NCBI GenBank assembly: GCA_963978545.1
Contig: OZ021729.1
Span: 86,222,670-86,286,669 of the forward strand
DNA length: 64,000 nt
Origin: Linyphia triangularis
Taxonomy: Eukaryota; Arthropoda; Arachnida; Araneae; Linyphiidae
Reading direction: 5' to 3'
The position numbers and the translations under genes were made by a program. The notes beneath the pieces are model-generated. The model was not told the origin of the DNA. It saw nothing but the letters and a program-made list of their open reading frames with translations, and did no database searches. Positions 35,106-45,528 of the stretch are shown piece by piece (the stretch's first letter is position 1; each line of letters opens with the position of its first letter).

Positions 35106-35700
35106 TTCGCTCATTTTTTCAACAACTAAAATACTTCATAAATCTTTTCTGGTGTCGCATTTGCCATAAAATTCCTAATATTCCTTAAAATATTTGTTTC
35201 TCCCTATAATTGTACTTACATTTTTTCGCTCATTTTTTCAACAATTAAAATACTTCATAAATCTTTTCTGGTGTCGCATTTGCCATAAAATTCCTAATAT
35301 TCCTTAAAATATTTGTTTCTCCCTATAATTGTACTTACATTTTTTCGCTCATTTTTTCAACAATTAAAATACTTCATAAATCTTTTCTGGTGTCGCATTT
35401 GCCATAAAATTCCTAATATTCCTTAAAATATTTGTTTCTCCCTATAATTGTACTTACATTTTTTCGCTCATTTTTTCAACAATTAAAATACTTCATAAAT
35501 CTTTTCTGGTGTCGCATTTGCCATAAAATTCCTAATATTCCTTAAAATATTTGTTTCTCCCTATAATTGTACTTACATTTTTTCGCTCATTTTTTCAACA
35601 ATTAAAATACTTCATAAATCTTTTCTGGTGTCGCATTTGCCATAAAATTCCTAATATTCCTTAAAATATTTGTTTCTCCCTATAATTGTACTTACATTTT
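35106..35700 (+). repeat. Tandem array, 119-bp unit, five copies
   Basis: Units begin TTCGCTCATTTTTTCAACAA at 35106, 35225, 35344, 35463 and 35582. By eye they are identical except for one change in the first unit (CAACTAAAAT). It expands the left part of a dispersed repeat related to 51866-52360. Confidence 0.95.
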
Positions 35701-36280
35701 TCGATAATTCCTGAAACAAAAAAAAAACAAAACAAAAATTAAAATCTCAAAAATTTCACGATTTTCCTCCAAAAAAACTCAGATATTCCTCCGAAGGAGA
35801 AATCTTTTCTGAAATTTTAATTATTGTCAAACGGTTTTAAAGTGTTAGCTAAACTCGTGTTAGTTTAAGTTTTAAAGTTGAATCAATATTCTGTGTGAAG
35901 TACTTTGAATGTTTGCTTAAAAATTAAGTAAGTGGATTTAATTAAAAAAGTAGTGTAATTGACTGATTATATAACTGTAGTTTTGCTGAAAAGTTTTTTG
36001 ACTTACAATTTTTTTGAAAATTGCCAGTTTTCAGCCGGTATTGAAACATGCTTTGAAAAGAATATCTTGTGCTGGAAACCTATGCCAGCTTTAAAAGACT
36101 GGGATTAATTGTTAAATTTCTTGGAATTATTCATAAAAGTTTTAGAAGTATCCCTAAAAATTTTTAAATTGTCCCCAGAATTTTTTGAAATTACATTTAA
36201 AATATTTAGGAATTATTCCTAAAATGTTCATGAAATTTTTGGAATTATCCCTAAAATTCCTACCTAATTTTTTTTTTTAA
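35701..36280 (+). repeat. Dispersed repeat next to the 119-bp array
   Basis: TTTCTCCCT, GATAATTCCTGAAAC, TTTTCCTCCA and CCTCCGAAGGAGAAATC correspond to 51866-52230. After this come short AATTATTCCTAAAATT-type direct repeats (36120-36260) and CCTACCTAATTTTTT, also seen in the intron copy. Confidence 0.6.
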
Positions 36281-36574
36281 AAACTTACTGAGCTCCCTGC
36301 CTTTTCCATCTACACAATATAAACCGGGTTTTCTTACATACAAATACAAATTTTAAGACCAGCAACAGGCTCCAAGGCCCAACAGGTCTAAAAATCTTAA
36401 AATTGTACACGACATACTTAACAGCATGACTAAATTTCACGACATATTGTATTAACAGCATGACTTTAACAGCATGACTAACTTTCTTGAAAGAAGTTCG
36501 TAATGAATTAAATTGATTTGTTACTCCTTTTGATGGTGCTATCGTTGGGGGAGGGGGGTTGACATGCCCTATAT

Positions 36575-36965
36575 AATAGGGGGGTTCGAAACAAAATAAT
36601 TTTTTATTTTTGAAACACATGAGTTGAAAAATGTTGATACACATCTTGATAAGAAAAACTGTAAAGAAAATTTTGAGGGGGGGGGGGGGAAGTAATAATA
36701 ATAATAATATCTTCCGATCGCGCATTCACCTCAAAGTTTGGATAAAATAGAAAAAATAACTCTTTTTCCTACTTTTTTTAAAATTTCTAAACGTTATATA
36801 TTTGAAAGGCAATAGTTTGCAATGTGTAGTGAAAGGGTGGTATAACACGGGATAACACTATTCAACGCATTTTTAAAACATATATATTAATAATTAAAAA
36901 TACTCAAAAGTAAAAATTTTTGTAAGAAATAATGATTTTTCTGTAAAATGTGTACTAATGTTATT
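36575..36965 (-). repeat. Interspersed repeat, inverted partner of 39040-39420
   Basis: AATATCTTCCGATCGCGCAT, then CACCTCAAAGTTTGG, AACGTTATATATTTGAAAGG and GATAACACTATTC recur inverted at 39120-39320. The pair is 2.1 kb apart. A 13-G run is present at 36677-36689. Confidence 0.65.
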
Positions 36966-37568
36966 TCTTAATTATTTTTTTTTAAACATGCTATTATCCA
37001 TTTGGTTCACTTTTTTCTCGAGCTTTCTATCCCAGTGATGCACTTTGAAGGAAACTTTTGTAGAAAATTCGGGCAGTACGGTTCTTTTTTTTTTAAAAAA
37101 AAGTGTTGTCCTAACGTCTTTGGCGTCAGCGCCACCCACTTTTTGTCTTGTCTGTCTACAAAGCGTTCCACATCTTGTGAGTGACAAGGAAATGAGTGGA
37201 AGTGTGATTTCAATGGTCCCTAGTAGCACAGAAACGCTGGCCAATTTCATCAGACGTAGGCCAATCCCGATGTGGAAATTTGGGAATCGGTCGTTGGAAA
37301 CAATATTAGCCAATCTTGCCCAATTCTGGATAAAATGTAGAAGGATACGCCGATGTACTTGTTTTAAACTTGGGGTATTGTTTTTATGAGAAACAAAACT
37401 ATGTGGTGGTTTTGACTTGTTTGTTGAAAAATCGTGTATTTTGGAACTATGTTCGGCCAGACTAGGCATTCTTCCAGTGTTCCCCTGTTTTCTCCAATAC
37501 AGCCGTGCTACCTCGAATGCGCCAATCTTTACTAACTAATGTTCGTTTGTTACTCTTAACAAAGGAGA

Positions 37569-37750
37569 GCCGACCAAACGGTATAGTGGTTAGCGTGCTA
37601 GCTTCTAGACCGCGAGGTTGCGGGTTCGAGTCCCGTGTTGGCATGGATGTTTGTAAATGTATGTTGGCTTGTCTAATGACGAAATGTTTCGGCGCATTAT
37701 AGCCCTCGTGTTGCTGACGGCGCCAGATAATCTGAATACAACCAACCAAC
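37569..37750 (+). mobile_element. tRNA-derived SINE, copy 7 (best preserved)
   Basis: The head runs GCCGACCAAACGGTATAGTG, then TTAGCGTGC, and GCGGGTTCGAGTCCCGT, which folds as a T arm. A 3' CA-rich tail ends (AACC)n. A 14-bp duplication CTTAACAAAGGAGA flanks it (37555-37568 and 37751-37764). The body between head and tail (TGTTTGTAAATGTATG...) is shared by all copies. Pol III boxes are intact, so this is a plausible young copy. Confidence 0.93.
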
Positions 37751-38509
37751 CTTAACAAAGGAGAAGTCCTATTGCAAGCATTCCAATTAATTATGTCTAC
37801 GTAGTCAGTGGCAATAAAGTTAAGAATGGTTGCCTTGAAATGCCTTTCTCAGGAAAGTTCACGAGATTTCAGAACCTGACGCCTCAGTTCTCTTTCCTTT
37901 CGAACAAAATCATTGCTGAAATCAAAATTTTTGGGTGAGGGAAGGTAGCATTTCGTTCAATAACTGAGCTTAAAACTTCCAGTAAATATTCAGAGAGGTA
38001 TCGTGACAATCGAATTGCCTCATATATGTTCTTAGGTCCTTCAAAATATTAACTTTTTTTTTTTTTTTTTTAATTCGAAATTAATGTGGCATGTAACAAT
38101 TTAAAATAAACAGGGATGCCAGTTTTCCTCCTTTTTGTTTTTTTATGTAACATTTTCCTCCTCTTTGTCCCTGTCTAGAGGATCCACATTTTTCTGATCT
38201 GAACCAGTTTTTCCTGCAAAAAGTATACTTTTCCTCATATCTAAACAAAAGATTTTCCCTCTTAGCTCCCCTTTCCTTGCAGATTACTTCACTAACTCCT
38301 AATATTTGAAACGTAATTATCATATAGTATGAGAAATTTCATTGTATCTTTAAAATTATTGAATCATCCTTCCTGAATACTCTTTTGTTGAATTTTTGTG
38401 TATTCCATCCGCAAGCATTCAACGAATTTTTGAATTTCCTCCTTTTTGCTCTCTGATCACTCTCATCCCTGAATAAAGAATACCACTTGCTTTTGTTCTT
38501 CCGATGGTT

Positions 38510-38653
38510 TACTCTAAGTACTCTGCTTTCTGTTGTTAGCCATCTGGAGTGTGAAAGGGGATTGGGTTTGCGAGCTGCCAAGTCATTGGCCTGATCCAAT
38601 CGCTGCAAAAAAATATCAAGATATAACTGATCTGTGCCTAGTATACTTTCATC
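38510..38653 (-). pseudogene. Transposase fragment with SRWLTT motif
   Basis: The minus-strand frame begins after a TGA and reads DESILGTDQLYLDIFLQRLD then QANDLAARKPNPLSHSRWLT and TESRVLRV. 'L.TDQ.YL', then 'KPGPL.HaRWLTTANRiLR.Y' is a conserved segment of a family of zinc-finger transposase-like proteins that I recognise from arthropod genomes. After VLRV the frame no longer resembles the family. It has no start codon and no long intact frame, so it is a relic of an autonomous element. It may be related to the N-terminal relic at 23.8 kb. Confidence 0.5.
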
Positions 38654-38754
38654 TCAGCTTGAGAAATTGAACATTCAACACTTAAAAAATCAGTCGATGA
38701 AATTTTTTCACAGTTTTTAAATTTTTGCTGTATTTCAATGAATAAGTAAGTTTA

Positions 38755-39369
38755 TGAGCTTTAAAGATAGAGAAGGCACCACGAGAAAGGCCACTCAGAT
38801 TGAAACCCGGCAAAACATAGTTTTTATCAATGTTTCAAAGGTTATGCGCGAACGATTATTATTGAATAATTACTAATTTGATTTTTTTCCAAGTTCTATC
38901 TACTTCATTCCACACAATACAAACTAATGTACTTCGATAATTTAGTGATTGGTGTATTCTACAAATTGATGGAAAAAGAATATTTTTTTTTTTATTTATT
39001 CATAACTTTGAAGTGGATACTTGGAAGTAAATAAAACACTTTTAACAAAAATATGTAAAATAATGTTAGTATCCATTTTATAGAAAAGTCATTTTTTTAA
39101 CAAAAAAAAAAATATTTTTGAATATTTTTAATATGTATTTTAAAAATGTATAGAATAGTGTTTTCCTGTGTTATAACCGCACTTTCACTACTCATTGCTA
39201 ACTATTGCTTTTCAAATATATAACGTTTAGAAGTGCAAAAAAATTTTAGGGAAAACAGTTATTTTTTGTATTTTCTTCAAACTTTGAGGTGAATGCGCGA
39301 TCGGAAGATATTATTTTTATTTTTTTTTTCAAATTTTTTTTTTTTTACAGTTTTTCTTATCAAGCGTTT

Positions 39370-39405
<36 letters not shown>

Positions 39406-39420
39406 TAAACCACCCTACTA
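38755..39420 (+). repeat. Interspersed repeat, also at 53635-53970
   Basis: GCACCACGAGAAAGGCCACT, then TTTTTATCAATGTTTCAAAGG and TTTCTTATCAAG recur in intron 5. The right part is the inverted partner of 36575-36965, and an (AT)n run lies at 39373-39402. The ends are AAACCACCCTA-like. Confidence 0.6.
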
Positions 39421-39735
39421 TATAAGCTTCAAACAGGGAATTTAAAATTTCTCTAAACCGGTGTACTACCCTTATCTAGAATAGACTAGATTATAAAAAA
39501 AAAAGTATTTACATATGCGATGCATATCTGCTTGTAACATATTAAGACCTCTATGACAGCTGCTTTAGTAATCGACTTAATCGCTGCTCATTGACGTGTA
39601 ATAATTGCAGTTTCAGTGGATTATTGCAAAGACTTATTCTTCGCATCGATGAAGTCGTGAATTCCATCTGAGTTCTTTTATTTTCTAAGTCCGTAATTAA
39701 ACGTGTTCGTTAAATAAATGGATTCATCTCGCACA

Positions 39736-40566
39736 TACAGAACCTGGAATTCAGGGAAATGTCATGGAATTTCATTCTTCTTGAAAAATCAGGGAAATGT
39801 CAGTGAATTTCGTAAAATTACCCTTTAATCGGCGAATTTTGAAATTTTTGAGTTTCCCTTCTCGCATGCTGATATTTTCCTTGGCTTCCTGTCATGTGAA
39901 GTGGAGGCTGTGATGACATCGCGTTGAATACAGGGTTTTTTTTTTTTTCATGTACTTTTTTAAGTCCGTCTAAAAAGCCCTCAATGTCTGGCTACTTGGC
40001 CGATTTGGGAGAATGACGATTCCGAACTTCTTCTTCTCTCAGCAACTAAGCCAAGCCATCGATATCCCGCCCACAGCCGCCTGTTAATGTTTCGCTTTTT
40101 TTTTTTTTTGGTTATCTGGGATCATTATTACGCCTGGAATAATTATTTATGTTAGATTTCTGATGATCCTATAACTTAGCAGCACGGCTATTATGCTAGG
40201 AAACAGCATGTGACATATATTAAAGAAAATAACATGTTTTATTTGTGTGTTATTTTTGAAATTAAAAAGAAAAGTATTGTACTGGTTTTGCTTTGCCTGG
40301 AAGTTAGCTAGTATGGCTGTAATTGGTGAATTTTGTATTTTTTTAATTAATGTTTTTCCATTCTCTAGCTCTAAAGATGTTTGTTTTGATTTTTACCGTA
40401 AATTTATTATGGCGCAATTATACTTTGACTATTTAGAATTAAATTTTTGTATTTTTAAATTCTCCATTATTTGGTTTTTTTGAATTATAGCGCATTTCAG
40501 GGGAATTTTTGAAGAAATCTTCTGGAAATCAGGGAATTTTTTTCCTCAAATTCTGTAGTCACCCTA
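39736..40566. mobile_element. GTGGCC-ended repeat, copy 2, enlarged or interrupted
   Basis: ACAGAACCTGGAATTCAGGG at the left and TCAGGGAATTTTTTTCC then GTAGTCACCCT at the right match family ends. The interior is about twice the usual length, with unrelated sequence, so another insertion probably lies inside. Confidence 0.55.
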
Positions 40567-41578
40567 ACAAGAATTCCTAACCACATTATCATTGAAAGCA
40601 AAGAACGTTACCTCAGTGAAATTATTTGACGAACGTAGAATGACAGTCCGCCACACATGACATAGGAATTTAATGCTGGACTTCAACAAATATCAACCTG
40701 GAATGTTTCATTCACGATATGCGATTTTGGAACCACAACTCGATTGACTCGACAACTTGATAACCAGTGGATTACTTAGATCCATGCTGTACAAAATATT
40801 ACCTCTTTTCATTTAACTTGGTAACTCGATGCAGAAAGTCAGTTCCAAACAATATTGCGTCCATTATTCGCGTTAATCTCGATCTGTCGTGTTCGGCAAT
40901 AAAAGTGATGAATAGTTCCAGAGTTCCGTTCTTGTCATTTTTCTTATTCGTAAACATCGCCATTCATCAATCCTGACGTTTCACCTAAAAACATTTTTTT
41001 TTTTCTTTTGGCCTGTACATTAGCAGTATTATCCAGGATAAAAAAACCTGTTCAAAATTTATGTTAGTCTGCTGAATACATTAAATTTTTTAATTTTTTT
41101 TTTTTTTTATTCCAAATGATGAGAATTGAAAAGAAAAAAAAGTTATTTTCATGGTCTATTTTGAAGGATGATGCCGGGTGTTTTTCACTGGCACAAACTT
41201 TTGCACTGTAAATGGGATTTTCATGAATGGATGGTGTTTTTGGAATTATATATGAATGGACATATATTCATAGGGATGTGGAAATTACAACTATATAGTC
41301 AAGCATCGTTAACACGAAGTCGAGAAGGCCCTCCAAAATTATTCACACTAACCGAACTTCGTGTTTACCGTCTAAAAGCTTTTTCATATAATTAATAAAT
41401 ATGTAATCTAATAAAATAATATATAAATCAAACTCGGCCGAAATTTCTGTGTTTTTTTTTAATGAATTAATCATCAATTTTATTTCAATTTTTTTCTTCG
41501 TTGCTAAAGATAACGATTGCTGCTACATCGACTCATATTGCCAAAATTCAACATGCAAATGCGGCTGGGTTTATTACA

Positions 41579-41682
41579 GAGTGTCCACAGATCGGGAATA
41601 TCGGGAAAAGTCAGGGTATTTAGGGAAATATCAGGGATTTTGTCCAAAAGTTTAGAGGAATCGGGGAATTTTCCGAAGTTAA
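41579..41682. mobile_element. GTGGCC-ended repeat, fragment
   Basis: AGAGTGTCCACAGATCGGG followed by several TCAGGG/ATCGGG motifs. The other end is missing. Confidence 0.45.
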
Positions 41683-42124
41683 ACTTTTAATTTGGACAAT
41701 TGGTGGATACACTGCTAACAAGTACACAAATATTGCTTCTGATGGGACTTACATTACGGCCTGATATTTTAGAATTCCAGCAACTTTAGACAAAAGTTCA
41801 GTCGGAGAACTAATTATTTTTTTAAATTTCAGAACTCTATGGCAAGTTTAAAAAGTACCTTAATGCAAGTGAATCATTTTATAGACCCATTCCTAACATA
41901 TTATTCAGAAGTGTTATATAGGGCATTCTTTCAATAAGTTAACAATTTAGACTGGGAATGACAGGACATTTGAACCTCATAACACTGTAAGAAATGTTGA
42001 ATGAAACAAGCGATACCGAAATATGAAGTGTCTTTTAATAGTCCATAAATAGCAAGTAAGGAGGACCCGTAGCAAGACAACGGAAGGAAGGTACTACTGA
42101 CACCTTTTTTCCCTTCTGCATTAT

Positions 42125-42274
42125 TGCTAGCTTCTAGACCGCGAGGTTGCGGGTTCCGAGTCCCGTGTTGGCATGGGTGTTTGTAAATGTATGTTGGCTT
42201 GTCTAATGACGAATATTTCGGCGCATTATAGCCCTCGTGTTGCTGACGGCGCCAGATAATCTGAATACAACCAA
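42125..42274 (+). mobile_element. tRNA-derived SINE, copy 8, 5'-truncated
   Basis: It begins at GCTAGCTTCTAGACCGCG, lacking the A box, and keeps the B box and tail. A 14-bp duplication CCCTTCTGCATTAT (42111-42124 and 42275-42288) proves that truncation happened at insertion and not by later deletion. Confidence 0.92.
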
Positions 42275-43691
42275 CCCTTCTGCATTATAATTCAAACATG
42301 ATTATTCGTTCTAAAATTTGAATTTTTATCACACTACATCTTAGAACTACTTATTTCAATTTTTTCTCTCTCTAAATTATCATATTAGATCACGCCAAGG
42401 AAGGTGCGTACAGTCAAAAATGTCCCCACGTTCAACTTCCGACTTATCAGTTGTTGAAATTTCAGAACTTCAGTCGCCACCACATTCAACACATTTGGCT
42501 TCCTTCCTCTTACGTGCGTGATAGTAATGTTAATTATTGAATGCCAAGGGAAGGAAGGGTCGCCAAAGCTAATATTTCAAAGCTTATCTCGGAGAACTAT
42601 GAATATGTTGGCGAATAATTAAAGTGGGTGAATGATTGATTGGCTTGACTTTATAAAATGGTGTTATCTTAGTGGATGAATTACAGGCTGCATTTTTATG
42701 ACCTGATGTATACTGAAAACTGTGTATGGGGACATGAAAATCAAGGGTCATTTCGAAGACATTTAATACTGATAAAATTTTATTTGATGTCATATGATAG
42801 GATTTAATAGCTGAAAGTGTTCTTTTGGAGTGTAAACCAATAACTTTGAAGCACGGATTTTGATTTTAATGACATTTAGTATGGGTCGTTTTTGTGTTTT
42901 TAGATCGCGCCAAGATTTTATTTTTGATCAAGATTTTATTGTGTAGAAAAATGATAGAGTATAGCTCCTTTTTGCAAAAGAAATATTTATTTTAACTTTT
43001 GTAAGTTATAATTTCTACGATTCGTGATTTCGCTCAGTCTGCGTATACTATATAAATAAAAATGTAAGTAGGAGGTTTCTTTGTGGAACCACCAAAGGGT
43101 TAAGAAATATCACTAGTGTTACATAATCAAAGGGATAGTGCCAGTCTTCATTTAAACTTTGCATTCGAACGAATGCTGGTGTCTGTATTAACTTGATACA
43201 ACCCCAGTGGATTGAGTTTTTCGGAGATCGTCTTGGAAGATAGTTATTATCATGTCATTTGGAACACTGTCGAATAATATTTTGGATGTAGGAATGTTGG
43301 TGAGCATGAAGTTGGTCAAAGAAGTCCAACCACAACCAAGTGCGCCAGGAAGTGTTTAATTCTGTATGCAACTGCCACAACCTTTAACTGTGTACTTTCA
43401 GTGTGGAACAAAGTATATGCGCGTTATGTGTTATTTATTTCAGTATTGAGTGAATCATGGAGTGGATGTTAATTAAGTGATTTGGTGTCATAAATCTTCG
43501 TTCGTTTTCGGATAGCATCGAAATAATAAAAGTACTTTCAGTGTAAAGGTAACATAAAATTGTCAATCCTTGATATCGCATCTCTTTGAGCTTGACATTT
43601 ATGACTTTATGATATCATCATGATATCATCATGATATATTGATATTTCACACTAGCATAAATAAATCCAACTCCATATATACTCGTATATA

Positions 43692-44011
43692 CAGGGTGGT
43701 TGAAATTAATTGACGACACTCAGAGGCTCGTAACTCTGGTTTTACTGAAATGAATTCCAAATGAAACTTGAAATATATGTCATGTAGATCATGCGGTCAG
43801 GGTTTCCGTCAAATAACAAAAATAGTTCGAAATGCTGTTAATAGATGGCGCTCTACTGGTAAAACCCTATGTAAATGAGTAGTTCATGTAATTTGGCATT
43901 TCAAGGTATGCACATAGAGCATACAGGTATGTAAATAAATAAAATATTGTGTCATTCTTTGATTTTTGAACTCTTATATTTACAACGCCACCTTCTAGCA
44001 AAATTTTAAAC

Positions 44012-44046
<35 letters not shown>

Positions 44047-44161
44047 ACAGAAACCTCGACCGCATGATCTACATAACCTATTTTCGAAGTTTCATTCCGA
44101 TCCATTCAATGGAACTGGAGTTGCGAATCTCTGAGTATCGTCAGTTTAATTTTAACCATCA
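43692..44161. mobile_element. Fold-back element CAGGGTGGTTGAAATT
   Basis: Left arm CAGGGTGGTTGAAATTAATT, then AGACTC-like GACACTCAGAGGCTCGTAAC and GATCATGCGGTCAGGGTTTC; the right arm repeats these inverted over more than 100 bp. TATATA lies on both sides (43686-43691, 44162-44167). A T run of about 35 sits at the start of the right arm. Short of a gene. Confidence 0.75.
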
Positions 44162-44793
44162 TATATAATCAAGTTGAAATGTTGACAAGGTTAAATTTCA
44201 TTACATTCAGATGTAAAACTGGCTATAAACCTTTATCAAGAGAAATGTGCATCAAAATAATGCCTTGAAGATTTTTTTAAATCAGTAATTTTTTTTCCAC
44301 TTTTCTCTAAAATGTGTTGGAAATTACCTTTAATATCAGTTTATTAACATAATTAATTGAATTATGTATAAAACTTTCTTGATTATAATCCAACTTAGAA
44401 AAGATTGAATCTCTATAGCACCATCTCTTGTAAATAAATATATTTTCTATGAATATGTTTATTATTAAATGGTATGTGTTTGCTTGCGTAATACTTTTAG
44501 AGTAATATTTGAAAATCAAACGATAACAAATTAATATTACGCCTAGTTTTCATGTAAACATGATCTCTAGCTTCTAATATTAATATAAAGATTTTAAACA
44601 TAATGTTAACCATTTTCAATTTATTGAAAGGCAGTTGACTCTTTTACCCGAAAGTTGTAATTCAAGAAGATTCTTGAAGCACAAATTATATTATAAATAT
44701 TTAAACAAGAAATTTCATAAAATCGCAATGGGGTTTTTCTTGTACAATGCAATTTCATCTTCTGCAATTCAAAACATTTCCAAAGTTAAGTAA

Positions 44794-45175
44794 CATGGTT
44801 CCCACGGTCATTGAAAGTCATTAAAAGTGCTTAATATTTTTGAACTGGTTTTCAAGGCTTTGAAAGTGCTTGAAAATCCTTAGAGGTGCTTAAAAGTCCT
44901 TAATTTTTACAGATGTTGTCCAGCTGCAAAATTTATAAAAATACAACTCGGACTTGCTATCCCCGCGTGACCGCCACTTATCTGCACCGTATCAACATTT
45001 TCCGACTATTTATATTGCGCATCCACCAACTTTAACTTTTTTGGTTGAATATACTTTATTAAAAATTTAAGTATAGATATGATGCCTGAAAACGAATTTT
45101 CATAGGTCCTTAAAAACATTAATTAGGTCCTTAAAAGTCATTGATTTTCATTCTGTGATTTGAGTGGGAACCCTG
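44794..45175. mobile_element. CAGGGTT-ended element, short type, copy 1
   Basis: It begins CATGGTTCCCACGGTC and ends GAGTGGGAACCCTG, with AGTAA repeated on both sides. It carries runs of AAAGTCCTTAA-like motifs near both ends (sub-terminal repeats) and lies just upstream of the first recognised ADAM exon. Confidence 0.75.
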
Positions 45176-45480
45176 AGTAATCGAGAGAGATCATTTGATT
45201 TTCTCCTTTGCTGACTTTCATATATAATTAAAATATTTGAAATTGAGTATTACAAGCATTTACTTTTATGTTTCGTAATAACATCGAAAAAAAAAAATAA
45301 AAATGGAAACCATACCAAAAAAAGTGTTTTTATTCGATGTTACTCTATCAACTCTCAATACATCATTTCTTATCGATTCTTCCCTTCCTTTTTACCTAAC
45401 TGTAATTGTAGTATTTCTGTAGAAATGTTTCTAACCACTCTTCTTTTCTGTAACCCCTCTTCCTTGCTTTTCTTCTGTAG

Positions 45481-45528
45481 CTCCTGATATATTCGATGAT
45501 TTTTCGGATGACAGCAGTCGGCCCATTA
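45481..45528 (+). CDS. ADAM-like gene, first recognised exon (48 nt)
   Basis: A pyrimidine-rich tract ending TTCTGTAG precedes it and GTAAGTAA follows. It reads (x)[15 protein letters not shown](x), an acidic stretch expected near the N-terminus of the mature precursor. It enters with two codon bases and leaves with one (A), which completes ATC with the TC that opens the next exon. The matching phase and strong splice sites are the support; the peptide itself is not diagnostic. A further exon must lie upstream, because no start codon is present. Confidence 0.62.

Larger units (their letters stand above)
40567..43685. other. No gene recognised apart from SINE copy 8 and a repeat fragment
   Basis: AT-rich sequence. 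The frames at 40767, 41168, 41449 and 42584 (- strand) show no family likeness. GATATCATCATGATATCATCATGATAT near 43610-43640 is a short palindromic tandem. Confidence 0.45.

Noticed and set aside
35106..35700. Direct repeats that might suggest a CRISPR-like array
   Set aside because: The 119-bp units are contiguous, without unique spacers, and the genome is eukaryotic.
36285..36725. 146-codon minus frame
   Set aside because: It crosses a G run and poly-AAT repeat, starts in a dispersed repeat and has no protein-like composition.
36972..37469. 165-codon minus frame, the longest open frame in the window
   Set aside because: Part of it (VHHWD...KVNQM) recurs in the repeat at 52288-52360 in a different context, it has no recognised domain, and the opposite strand is open as well. 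I treat it as chance within repeat and unique sequence.
37569..37645. tRNA-like sequence with A and B boxes
   Set aside because: The acceptor stem is imperfect, and the same head with the same tail recurs eight times with target duplications, so it is a SINE head and not a tRNA gene.
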